Assembly: GCA_039184335.1 (NCBI GenBank)
Contig: JBCDBD010000014.1
Coordinates: 5,339-69,338 of the forward strand
DNA length: 64,000 nucleotides
From: JBCDBD01 sp039184335
GTDB lineage: Bacteria; Bacteroidota; Bacteroidia; Flavobacteriales; Flavobacteriaceae
Direction of reading: 5' to 3'
In this document: positions 37,861 to 46,010 of the stretch, one piece after another
How the letters are laid out: each line of letters starts with the position of its first letter
Position numbering within the stretch: the first letter of the stretch is position 1
Made by a program: the position numbers and the translations under genes
The notes under the pieces: generated by a model
The model's input: the letters and a program-made list of their open reading frames with translations, nothing else
Database searches by the model: none
Told to the model about the DNA's origin: nothing

Positions 37861-38560
37861 ATGCAAATAACATCCAAAAGGCCATGACCAACATGATACT
37901 ATTTTCAACAAAGGTAGCCTCGGTCATGGGCAGGTTCAATGCCGTTCCCAAGCAGGCACAACGAATACTCTTCTTATAAAAAAGTGTTTTTACAACGCCA
38001 AAGGTGGTAGTACCTAAGGCAATTAAGGTCACCCAAAGGGCCAATTGCACTTGAAACCGCATTAAAAAGAGTACCCCTAAGCCCAATTCTAAAAAGGGAT
38101 ATGCCCAACCATAAAAGGGTACGGCTTTCGCCAAAGGATCGTACATACCAAAACTTTTTGGAAAGCCTTTTAAATCCAAAAACTTAAAAAAGCTAAAGAC
38201 GATATAGAACAGCCCCATAAAATCGAGCATTGCCTCGCGAATGCTCCAATCTTTATAGTTCAATAGAATGGTGGCTGAAAACAAGTACCCAAAAATCAGA
38301 AACAGGGGTTGCAGTTGATTCCATTTTGATTTTTCTTTTGGTACTACATCTTGAATTTTAAGTTCAGTGATGACGTATTTTTGAGGTAAGACCTCTTGAA
38401 GCTTTTTTAATGGAAACTGTTCTTTCATGGTCAATATTGCCTGCGATCTGTACAAATCGACTTCCACTGCATCAATACCAGCAACGGTTTGGAGCTTTTT
38501 TTGTACCGAGGCCACGCAGTTTTGACAAGTCATTCCGACTATGGTATAGGTCCGCTTCAT
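37859..38560 (-). CDS. HMA metal-binding domain fused to MauE-type membrane protein
   Basis: This 233-residue protein starts with a heavy-metal-associated domain (GMTCQNCVASVQ, residues 9-20). About four transmembrane helices of MauE/DoxX redox-associated type follow, with GVVKTLFYKKSIRCACLG bearing two Cys. MauE relatives act in disulfide formation or electron transfer during metalloenzyme maturation. The fusion suggests metal-linked redox chemistry at the membrane, an inference. Its start overlaps the NHL gene stop by four bases. It is the last gene of the five-gene cluster 37.9-41.3 kb. Confidence 0.8.
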   Translation of the reverse strand: MKRTYTIVGMTCQNCVASVQKKLQTVAGIDAVEVDLYRSQAILTMKEQFPLKKLQEVLPQKYVITELKIQDVVPKEKSKWNQLQPLFLIFGYLFSATILLNYKDWSIREAMLDFMGLFYIVFSFFKFLDLKGFPKSFGMYDPLAKAVPFYGWAYPFLELGLGVLFLMRFQVQLALWVTLIALGTTTFGVVKTLFYKKSIRCACLGTALNLPMTEATFVENSIMLVMAFWMLFA

Positions 38561-39390
38561 TCCGAGATTTTTTCCTTCGGGGTATACAATACGAGCTCCC
38601 CTTTCCTGTAATTGATCACATAGAGTGTATCCTGTTTTACCAAAAGATCGGTGGCTTTGGCAATTCCTTCCACTAATTGTTGTTTTAAATTTCCTTCGTG
38701 ATCAAAGACCAGCACTCGATCATTTTCAAAATCAGTGATAAAAACCTCGTTAGTTGACACAAACAAACCTGTTGCTGCATTCATCTTTTGGTCTTGCCCT
38801 ATCATTTTCACAAACTTCCCTGCTTTGTCAAAAACCTGAATACGGTTGTTATAGGCATCTGCCACCCAAATCAGTGAATCGGTAATCTGAACATCGGTAG
38901 GGTAATAGAATTCGCCTGTCTTTTTACCCTCCTTTCCAAAAGAAATGATGGTATGCCCATCAAAATAATGGATGCGATTGTTATAAAAATCGACCACTGC
39001 TTTTTGGGCCTTTAAGACTGAAATTGCAGCTGGGGCATCCAGATTGGCAAAAACCGATTTTCGAAACAACGAATGGTCAGGTAAATGGAATGAAACTATC
39101 GAATCGATCCCATATTCTGGAATATACAGGTTCTCTTCATCTGCATCTATGTGCATGGGCCTATCCAACGAATCAATGGTTTTTAGTATATGGCCCGCAA
39201 TATCAATCTGGACCAAACGGTTGTGGTCTCCATCAGATAACCAAAGCTCTCCGTCACGACTTGCTATACCTATAGGATTAATTCCTGCAAGGTGTATACT
39301 TTTATGGTATACCCACTCTCTTTGGGTTTCATTTTGCTGACATGACAACCCAGCCAATCCTATAAACAAAACAAAAATATACTTTATCAT
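38557..39390 (-). CDS. NHL-repeat beta-propeller lipoprotein
   Basis: The protein has 277 residues with a lipoprotein signal (GLAGLSC, Cys 17). It contains repeated NHL/6-bladed-propeller units (SDGDHNRLVQIDIAG, VVDFYNNRIHYFDGH, VADAYNNRIQVFDKAGKFV, ITDFENDRVLVFDHEGNL). It is predicted to be periplasmic or outer-membrane associated. It lies between two HMA-domain genes, so a scaffold or ligand-binding role in metal handling is possible (inference). It starts four bases before the preceding gene's end in transcription terms, with only a short gap at 39391-39394. Confidence 0.82.
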   Translation of the reverse strand: MIKYIFVLFIGLAGLSCQQNETQREWVYHKSIHLAGINPIGIASRDGELWLSDGDHNRLVQIDIAGHILKTIDSLDRPMHIDADEENLYIPEYGIDSIVSFHLPDHSLFRKSVFANLDAPAAISVLKAQKAVVDFYNNRIHYFDGHTIISFGKEGKKTGEFYYPTDVQITDSLIWVADAYNNRIQVFDKAGKFVKMIGQDQKMNAATGLFVSTNEVFITDFENDRVLVFDHEGNLKQQLVEGIAKATDLLVKQDTLYVINYRKGELVLYTPKEKISE

Positions 39391-39394
39391 TTCC

Positions 39395-40021
39395 TTAATT
39401 ATTTAGTCTTTCATACTGACAACAGGCAGGCAGATTACCATAATCATCACCATGTGCTTCATGGTTCTCGGTATCGTGCCCTTTCGATGCTATCATTTTT
39501 TCAACAGCAAACAAGCTCGTGCTATTTGGGTCTAAGCCAACTTCCAATAATTTGCTCTCTTTATCCCAAACCGCACTTGAAACACCTTCTACCAACATTG
39601 CCGCCTTTTCAATCCTCGCTTTACACATGTCACAATTACCTGCCACATTGACGGTTTGTGTTACGAACATCCCATCTTCCACTATTGACCGTGAACCTTG
39701 AGATGTTTCTACTGTACCATCGGCACGTTCAATTTTAGTGGTGATCGGTGTATAACCTGCTTTTTCCACTTGTGCAAGCACAGCTTGCATGGCCAATACC
39801 TTTTCAGAAGGATAGTTGAAACTGAAATCCCCAGTTTCAATATCGATCTTGACATCTTTGATGCCCTTGAATTCCTTAAACTTTTTCTCAAGCCCATAGG
39901 CGCAAAATGGACAACCCAGTCCATCAACCTGCACCATAAACTTATCCATATCCTTTTGTGCGTTTGCACTGCCCAAAGCAGCAATCGCCAATACCATTGT
40001 AATCAAAATTGTTCTTTTCAT
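39395..40021 (-). CDS. Exported protein with two HMA metal-binding domains
   Basis: This 208-residue protein has a signal peptide (AIAALGSANAQ) and two HMA-like domains. The first holds GLGCPFCAYGLEKKFKEFKG near residue 35, and the second GNCDMCKARIEKAAMLVEG near 128. Each has a CxxC pair that should bind copper or a similar soft metal. The C-terminus holds His residues and a Cys pair (ACCQYE). It should act in the periplasm. The neighbours (HMA-MauE, outer-membrane protein, HYC_CC_PP-like) point to a metal transfer pathway. Confidence 0.85.
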   Translation of the reverse strand: MKRTILITMVLAIAALGSANAQKDMDKFMVQVDGLGCPFCAYGLEKKFKEFKGIKDVKIDIETGDFSFNYPSEKVLAMQAVLAQVEKAGYTPITTKIERADGTVETSQGSRSIVEDGMFVTQTVNVAGNCDMCKARIEKAAMLVEGVSSAVWDKESKLLEVGLDPNSTSLFAVEKMIASKGHDTENHEAHGDDYGNLPACCQYERLNN

Positions 40022-40035
40022 GATCTATTATTTTT

Positions 40036-40803
40036 TCAGAATGTATATCGTGTGCCTAAAAACAGGCTATATCTTAATTTTCTCCCCGCATCAACATCGT
40101 TGACCAAAGGCAATTGAATAGCAAAATCGAACGTAATGTTCTTACGGGCATATTGAATGCCTTGGGCATACAACAATTGGTACCAATCACGATCGGTCAA
40201 CCAAGAATTGGCGTATTCAAAATAGAGGTTGAGTTGTTTGTTAGGGTATTGTGGTTTGAGCAAAGGCAATCCAAAACCCACTTTGTACAGCAACTCATCC
40301 TGGGTGCCATCAGGCACCCAATTATACCCTAGTTCGTTCGAAATGCCATACTTAAGGGACTCGTACCCTGCCACAATTGCGAAATACCCTTGATAGGTTC
40401 CAGTACTCAGATTGATAGCATCGATTTCCTTCCCAGTGGGGAGGGTCTGAATGGTTTTGGCTACCATACGAAATGTTCTTCCGGTACCATCTTTTCGTAA
40501 AAATTGATATTTGCCCAAAACCTTGATATCAGCAAGGCCATCGTCATCTTCCACAAAAGTGTCATATGTGATGTAAGGTAGATGTACGGCCACCAAAGAA
40601 TTGGAACTTGGCAAATAGTGCAACATAATGGGTACGTAGGTAAACCTGCCACGCTCGGTATACCGAATCTCGGTCAATGTTTTCAAGGTAAAGCTTCCCC
40701 CTCCCAACATAATGGGCTTGTCAGACGTAATGGGCGGCCCTTGTGCCGTGGTTTTACCTAGTGCCATGACCAATATGGTCAGTACTATAATATGTTTTTT
40801 CAT
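40036..40803 (-). CDS. Putative outer-membrane beta-barrel protein (transporter-like)
   Basis: The protein has 255 residues with a signal peptide (LVMALGKTTAQ) and a series of amphipathic beta strands ending in an aromatic residue (SLFLGTRYTF), as in small outer-membrane channels. Weak resemblance to the MetA-pathway/phenol-degradation transporter-like family is seen in GTYQGYFAIVAGYE and GYNWVPDG. ATG 40803 (MKKHIIVLT) is used; the longer frame adds a non-signal segment. It is 14 bases upstream of the double-HMA gene in the same cluster. Confidence 0.7.
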   Translation of the reverse strand: MKKHIIVLTILVMALGKTTAQGPPITSDKPIMLGGGSFTLKTLTEIRYTERGRFTYVPIMLHYLPSSNSLVAVHLPYITYDTFVEDDDGLADIKVLGKYQFLRKDGTGRTFRMVAKTIQTLPTGKEIDAINLSTGTYQGYFAIVAGYESLKYGISNELGYNWVPDGTQDELLYKVGFGLPLLKPQYPNKQLNLYFEYANSWLTDRDWYQLLYAQGIQYARKNITFDFAIQLPLVNDVDAGRKLRYSLFLGTRYTF

Positions 40804-40870
40804 TTGTTGTTTTGATTTGATACAATACTCTGTCACATAATGCCCTAATCAAGGGGTTATGACAGCAATA

Positions 40871-41281
40871 TCAAATCAAAAACACTTCGTGAAGTACCTG
40901 AATATCCCTTACCAATTTGGGTGGAGGGTATTCTTCATTGGGAACCTGTAGCTCCCTAAGGTCAGAAAAGGGATTAAAGTACGTGAAGGCAAATACGGTC
41001 AAAACTACTTGATGTATCAACTCGAAGTCGTACAAGCTTGACTTTAGATCATCCTGTCCCTGAAAAGTAAATGATTCGTCATCACAACAGTGATCCTCCA
41101 TACCATCCATTCTTAGTGACGAAGAAAAATACCCCATACCACAATCTTGGGCTTCCGAGAAAACGGAAATGTCCATGACCCTTCCCATACAGAGGTGTTT
41201 GTCCACTGTCCATGCCATTGTTGACAGTAAGACCATCACTGCCATGGCCAAAGATAAAGTCTTATGAACCCAAGATATCAT
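40871..41281 (-). CDS. HYC_CC_PP-like small secreted protein
   Basis: This 136-residue protein has a hydrophobic N-terminus (MAVMVLLSTMAW) and the sequential motifs KHLCMG, DHCCDDE and EYPPPKL. The order His-x-Cys, Cys-Cys, Pro-Pro matches the HYC_CC_PP family (here HLC instead of HYC). Family members are found by metal or TonB-receptor genes and may be extracytoplasmic metal-binding proteins; their role is not established. It heads the five-gene minus-strand cluster and is divergent from the GAF gene with 124 bases between starts. Confidence 0.72.
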   Translation of the reverse strand: MISWVHKTLSLAMAVMVLLSTMAWTVDKHLCMGRVMDISVFSEAQDCGMGYFSSSLRMDGMEDHCCDDESFTFQGQDDLKSSLYDFELIHQVVLTVFAFTYFNPFSDLRELQVPNEEYPPPKLVRDIQVLHEVFLI

Positions 41282-41405
41282 AATACAAAATTATTAAAAC
41301 TTTGATTTCTATGAAAATAAGCTCGTTTTGTTAACTAATTTTTTAGGAAATCAGATTGTCAGTTTTTGTAATTTGTTCGACTTTTACCTCCTAAATCATC
41401 AGAGG

Positions 41406-41858
41406 ATGTTCAAAGAGATGTCTGAAAAAATCGTTAAGATCGTTGCCATAGCACATACTACCCCCAATGATAGAATGCAACGTATATGTGATTTATTAAG
41501 AGATACGGTTGCTTACTACGACTGGGTTGGATTCTATTTTAAGAATGGAGACAAAGAAGAGTTGAAACTTGGACCATTTGCCGGTGAACCAACCGATCAT
41601 ACGATTATTCCTTTTGGAAAAGGGATATGCGGACAAGTGGCTGTGAGCAACGAAAATTTTGTGGTTCCTGATGTCACTGCCCAAGATAATTATATTGCTT
41701 GTAGTTTGACCGTCAGGTCAGAAATCGTAGTACCGCTCTTTAAAAATGGAATAAATATTGGTCAAATTGATATCGATTCCAATACCCCTGACCCTTTTAC
41801 TGAAGAAGACGAACGGTTTTTGGAATTTGTAAATCAAAAAGTAGCCGAGATTCTTTAA
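41406..41858 (+). CDS. GAF-domain free-methionine-(R)-sulfoxide reductase-like protein
   Basis: From ATG 41406 the protein has 150 residues, all one GAF domain. It carries the fRMsr signature: FGKGICGQVAV with Cys 75 and DNYIACSLTVRSEIVVPL with Cys 99, 24 residues apart as in E. coli MsrC (Cys94 and Cys118). The third Cys of MsrC (Cys84) is His 65 here. It probably reduces free Met-R-sulfoxide, but disulfide resolution must differ. An alternative ATG lies at 41418. The longer frame at 41328 extends into the likely promoter region. Confidence 0.85.
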   Translation: MFKEMSEKIVKIVAIAHTTPNDRMQRICDLLRDTVAYYDWVGFYFKNGDKEELKLGPFAGEPTDHTIIPFGKGICGQVAVSNENFVVPDVTAQDNYIACSLTVRSEIVVPLFKNGINIGQIDIDSNTPDPFTEEDERFLEFVNQKVAEIL

Positions 41859-41885
41859 AACTTAAGTTCAATTGTTGATAACCCA

Positions 41886-41918
41886 TTGCACCTCATCCTT
41901 TTAAATTAGGTATTTTTG
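41886..41918 (+). promoter_or_regulatory. Promoter of purH with -33 TTG and -7 TATTTTTG
   Basis: TTG at 41886-41888 and TATTTTTG at 41911-41918 match TTG-N17-23-TAnnTTTG with 22 bases between. The ATG follows 28 bases after the box. Confidence 0.5.
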
Positions 41919-41946
41919 AGGTCTAATTTTTGCAATCAAACGGTTT

Positions 41947-43479
41947 ATGAACACAACCATAAAGGCCACTTCGGCTTTAATATCGGTATTCCATAAAGAT
42001 GGCTTGGAGCCCATTGTCAAAAAACTGGATGAGTTGGGCATCACCATTTATTCTACTGGGGGTACTGAAAAATTTATTCGCAATCTCAACGTCAACGTAA
42101 TCTCTGTAGAAGAACTGACCAGTTACCCTTCGATATTGGGCGGACGTGTAAAGACACTACACCCCAAAATTTTTGGAGGTATCTTGAACCGTCAAGACCA
42201 CGAGGGTGATGTCGCCCAAATGGAGGAATTCGACATTCCACAGTTAGACATTGTCATTGTAGACCTCTATCCTTTTGAAAAAACAGTTGCCAGTAATGCT
42301 TCAGAGCAAGACATTATTGAAAAAATAGATATTGGCGGCATTTCGTTGATCCGTGCAGCGGCCAAAAACCACAAAGATGTACTCTGCGTTTCTTCTATGG
42401 AAGATTATGCCGAATTTATGGAACTTATTACCGAAGGCGGGGGAGTGACCACCATGGCACAGCGAAAGTGGTTTGCCACAAAAGCCTTCAACATATCATC
42501 GCACTACGATGCAGCAATTTTCAATTATTTTAACCGCGATCACGAGCAAGCTGCCTTGAAAATCAGTGCGCTACAAGGGCAGGTTCTACGCTATGGCGAA
42601 AACCCGCACCAGAAAGGTTTTTTCTTTGGCGATTTTGGGGCAATGTTCGACAAAGTGCACGGCAAAGAACTGTCTTACAATAATTTATTGGATGTAGACG
42701 CCGCAGTAAACCTCATGGAGGAGTTTAAGGACGATGAACCCACTTTTGCCATTCTAAAGCACAATAATGCATGCGGACTTGCCACCAGACCTACGATCAA
42801 AGAGGCTTACATCGATGCATTGGCTGGTGACCCGGTTTCCGCATTTGGGGGTATATTGATAAGCAATGGTGAAATTGATGAAGCAACGGCCTACGAAATC
42901 CATAAGTTATTTTGCGAAGTGGTCATTGCACCTTCATTTTCTGATGCGGCCCTTAAAATTCTTAAAGGAAAAAAGAACCGGATTCTCTTGATACAAAAAG
43001 CGGTTGTCTTACCCAGAATGTTGGCAAGAACATGCCTTAACGGCACCTTGTTACAAGAAAAGGACTTTAAGACAGATACCATTGATGACTTAGTTTATAC
43101 CACCAAAGAACAACCCTCAAAGACAGTATTGGAAGATTTGATCTTTGCCTCAAAACTGTGCAAGCATACAAAGAGCAACACCATTGTTTTGGCCAAAAAC
43201 AAACAGTTATGCGCCAGCGGTACAGGGCAGACCTCAAGGGTAGATGCCTTAAACCAAGCCATACATAAGGCCAAATACTTTAATTTTGATTTGAACGGTG
43301 CGGTAATGGCAAGCGATGCCTTCTTTCCATTTCCTGATTGTGTTGAGATTGCCCATGCTGCAGGAATCAAATCGGTAATTCAACCCGGTGGATCAATAAA
43401 AGATCAACTGAGCATTGATTTTTGCAATGAACATAGGATGTCAATGGTGATGACGGGCACCCGACATTTTAAGCATTAA
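41947..43479 (+). CDS. purH: Bifunctional AICAR formyltransferase / IMP cyclohydrolase
   Basis: This 510-residue protein has the IMP cyclohydrolase (MGS-like) domain at about residues 1-190 (LIRAAAKNHKDVLCV; VKTLHPKIFGGIL) and the AICAR transformylase domain after it (LRYGENPHQKGFF; KHNNACGLA; DPVSAFGG; FFPFPDCVEIAHAAG; QPGGSIKD). It completes the last two steps of de novo IMP synthesis. It precedes mreB by 54 bases; the purH-mreB neighbourhood is, as I recall, common in Flavobacteriia. Confidence 0.97.
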   Translation: MNTTIKATSALISVFHKDGLEPIVKKLDELGITIYSTGGTEKFIRNLNVNVISVEELTSYPSILGGRVKTLHPKIFGGILNRQDHEGDVAQMEEFDIPQLDIVIVDLYPFEKTVASNASEQDIIEKIDIGGISLIRAAAKNHKDVLCVSSMEDYAEFMELITEGGGVTTMAQRKWFATKAFNISSHYDAAIFNYFNRDHEQAALKISALQGQVLRYGENPHQKGFFFGDFGAMFDKVHGKELSYNNLLDVDAAVNLMEEFKDDEPTFAILKHNNACGLATRPTIKEAYIDALAGDPVSAFGGILISNGEIDEATAYEIHKLFCEVVIAPSFSDAALKILKGKKNRILLIQKAVVLPRMLARTCLNGTLLQEKDFKTDTIDDLVYTTKEQPSKTVLEDLIFASKLCKHTKSNTIVLAKNKQLCASGTGQTSRVDALNQAIHKAKYFNFDLNGAVMASDAFFPFPDCVEIAHAAGIKSVIQPGGSIKDQLSIDFCNEHRMSMVMTGTRHFKH

Positions 43480-43533
43480 TTTTACTACTTTTACCCTTAA
43501 TTTTTACCTTTAAGCTTAAATAGATTCTTTTTT

Positions 43534-44562
43534 ATGGGATTCTTCGACTTTATGACCGAGGAAATTGCAATAGACCTCGGAACTGCAAACACTCTTATTA
43601 TCCATCTAGACAAAGTTGTGGTAGATAGTCCGTCCATAGTGGCCCGTGATAGAGTATCGGGCAAAATCATTGCTGTAGGAAGGGAGGCAAGCATGATGCA
43701 GGGAAAAACCCATGAAAACATCAAGACCATTCGACCATTGAAAGATGGGGTCATCGCCGATTTTGATGCCTCTGAAAAGATGATCAATATGTTCATCAAG
43801 AACATTCCTGCACTGAAAAAAAAGTGGTTTCCACCTGCATTGCGAATGGTGATCTGCATCCCTTCTGGGATTACCGAAGTTGAAATGCGTGCTGTTAGGG
43901 AATCGGCAGAACGTGTGAATGGCAAGGAAGTCTATTTGATACATGAACCCATGGCCGCAGCTATCGGTATAGGCCTTGATATTATGCAGCCCAAAGGCAA
44001 TATGATTGTTGACATAGGTGGGGGTACCACAGAAATAGCCGTGATTGCCTTGGGAGGAATCGTATGTGACAAGTCGGTAAAAATTGCCGGTGATGTGTTT
44101 ACCAATGATATCATCTATTACATGAGAACACAGCATAACCTTTATGTTGGTGAAAGTACCGCTGAAGCCATTAAGATTGAAATTGGTTCTGCTACCGAAG
44201 ATTTAAAGTCCCCCCCAGATGACAAATCGATCCAGGGACGGGATCTGTTGACCGGAAAACCAAAACAAGTTCAAATCTCGTATCGGGAAATTGCAAAGGC
44301 TTTGGACAAAAGTATTCTGAGAGTTGAAGATGCCGTGATGGAAACACTTTCACAGACCCCACCAGAACTTGCAGCTGACATCTACAACACAGGCATCTAT
44401 TTGGCCGGTGGTGGATCAATGTTGCGGGGGTTGGATAGAAGGTTGTCCCAAAAAACGGATCTGCCCGTGTATATAGCTGAAGATCCTTTAAGGGCCGTAG
44501 TTCGGGGCACCGGAATCTCTTTGAAAAATCTCGAACGCTACAAGAACATATTGATCAAATAG
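43534..44562 (+). CDS. mreB: Rod-shape-determining actin homologue MreB
   Basis: The protein has 342 residues with the actin phosphate loops IDLGTANTLI (about residues 10-19) and VDIGGGTTEIAVIALGGI, and the adenosine-binding block GIYLAGGGSMLRGLDRRL near 290. It forms membrane-bound filaments that guide sidewall peptidoglycan synthesis. It starts the mreB-mreC-mreD-mrdA-rodA set. A 12-bp palindrome TTTAAGCTTAAA lies just upstream (43509-43520). Confidence 0.98.
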   Translation: MGFFDFMTEEIAIDLGTANTLIIHLDKVVVDSPSIVARDRVSGKIIAVGREASMMQGKTHENIKTIRPLKDGVIADFDASEKMINMFIKNIPALKKKWFPPALRMVICIPSGITEVEMRAVRESAERVNGKEVYLIHEPMAAAIGIGLDIMQPKGNMIVDIGGGTTEIAVIALGGIVCDKSVKIAGDVFTNDIIYYMRTQHNLYVGESTAEAIKIEIGSATEDLKSPPDDKSIQGRDLLTGKPKQVQISYREIAKALDKSILRVEDAVMETLSQTPPELAADIYNTGIYLAGGGSMLRGLDRRLSQKTDLPVYIAEDPLRAVVRGTGISLKNLERYKNILIK

Positions 44563-44633
44563 TTAGTTGTGCCCTTGGGTTCATTGGGACACGCGTTTTT
44601 GTTTTCATTATGATTAGCTAAACCTATCAGCGA

Positions 44634-45452
44634 ATGCAGCAGATCGTCAATTTCATACTTCGATACCGAAATGCATTCCTCTACATTTTTTTAGCTTCGA
44701 TTGCCACAATGCTCACTATACGATCCCATTCATACCACCAGTCCAAATTTTTTAATTCCTCAAAATGGCTTACCGGCAACATCTATAGCATTTCCAACAA
44801 CATCACTTCATATTTCAGTTTAAAACAAGAAAATCAGGTGTTGGCCGAAGAGAACAATCGCTTAAGGCAGCAACTCTTTAATCTTAAAAAGGGAGGGGCA
44901 TTGGACCTAGATACCACTGAAGTCAATTTTTCGTTCATTAAGGGCAGGGCCATCAAGAACAGTTATGCTTCCCCCAGAAATTACATTACCATTGACCGGG
45001 GTCTAAAACATGGTGTACAACAAGATATGGGGGTAATCACACCAAAGGGAATTTTGGGCATTGTGGAGAACACCTCCAAAAAATTTTCAACCGTTCAAAG
45101 TATATTGAATACCCGATCGAATATCAATGCCAAGATCAAAAACACCAATTACTTTGGATCTTTAATCTGGAATGCCCAAAGATATGATATCGTACAATTG
45201 GTCGATATTCCACGATTGGTTCCATTAGTGGTGGGAGATACCATCGTGACCGGTGGTATGTCAAGTATCTTCCCAGAGAACATCCCTATAGGAATCATCA
45301 GAAAATACGAGCTCAACAGTTCGCAGAGCTTTTATGATATCGATGTCACCCTATTCAACAATATGGCCAATATTCAGAATATTTATATTATTGAAAACAA
45401 GGATCGAAAAGAAATCTTAACGCTCGAAACCCAGACCAACAATGCGCAATAA
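44634..45452 (+). CDS. mreC: Rod-shape-determining protein MreC
   Basis: This 272-residue protein has one N-terminal transmembrane helix (residues 13-30), then a coiled coil with EENNRLRQQLFNLK and a beta-rich periplasmic domain (YITIDRGLKHGVQQDMGVI; GMSSIFPENIPIGII). MreC scaffolds the elongasome between MreB and PBP2. It overlaps mreD by 11 bases. Confidence 0.95.
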   Translation: MQQIVNFILRYRNAFLYIFLASIATMLTIRSHSYHQSKFFNSSKWLTGNIYSISNNITSYFSLKQENQVLAEENNRLRQQLFNLKKGGALDLDTTEVNFSFIKGRAIKNSYASPRNYITIDRGLKHGVQQDMGVITPKGILGIVENTSKKFSTVQSILNTRSNINAKIKNTNYFGSLIWNAQRYDIVQLVDIPRLVPLVVGDTIVTGGMSSIFPENIPIGIIRKYELNSSQSFYDIDVTLFNNMANIQNIYIIENKDRKEILTLETQTNNAQ

Positions 45453-45951
45453 TATTTTCTTTGCAAATACCATTAGGTTTTTATTGCTGTTTTTGGCACA
45501 GATCTTTATTTTCAACCATATGAACTTTTTGGGTACCATCAATCCAATGGTGTACATCATTTATTTATATTGGTATCCGATCAGAGAGAATAGGGCTCTT
45601 TTTCTGCTGACTTGTTTCTCATTGGGGCTCAGTATTGATCTTTTCTCTGACACTTTGGCCCTTCATGCAATGGCGACCCTGACCATAGCCTATGCCCGCC
45701 CAGTAATCATGCGTTTCTGTTTCGGGGTGAACTACGAATTTCAAACATTCAGTTTTAAAAACACCACCCGCATACAGCGAGTAACCTTCATGGCCCTATT
45801 GGTATTGGCCCATCATCTGGTTTTCTTTTCATTAGAGATTTTAAGTTTATCACATATCCTGTTACTTTTGAAAAAGTTATTCTTGACCAGTATGTTAACG
45901 TTATTGCTTTGTGTACTTTTCAGTTCTCTTTTTACTTTGGAAACCGAATAA
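45442..45951 (+). CDS. mreD: Rod-shape-determining protein MreD
   Basis: The protein has 169 residues and about five transmembrane helices. The segment FLGTINPMVYIIYLYWYPI and the SIDLFSDTLALHAMATL stretch match MreD of Bacteroidota. It stabilises the MreC-PBP2 complex. The start overlaps mreC, and the next gene begins 59 bases downstream. Confidence 0.92.
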   Translation: MRNNIFFANTIRFLLLFLAQIFIFNHMNFLGTINPMVYIIYLYWYPIRENRALFLLTCFSLGLSIDLFSDTLALHAMATLTIAYARPVIMRFCFGVNYEFQTFSFKNTTRIQRVTFMALLVLAHHLVFFSLEILSLSHILLLLKKLFLTSMLTLLLCVLFSSLFTLETE

Positions 45952-46010
45952 AAAACCATTCAAAACGTTTCAATTAAAGTGGATTAACTTGCACCTAGAT
46001 TCCTGAATTC

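Noticed and set aside
41286..41293. Minus-strand TAATTTTG as promoter of the HYC_CC_PP-like gene
   Set aside because: It is only five bases from the start codon, so transcription would begin inside the gene unless leaderless.
43509..43520. 12-bp palindrome TTTAAGCTTAAA before mreB
   Set aside because: Short and AT-rich; likely by chance, so not listed as a feature.
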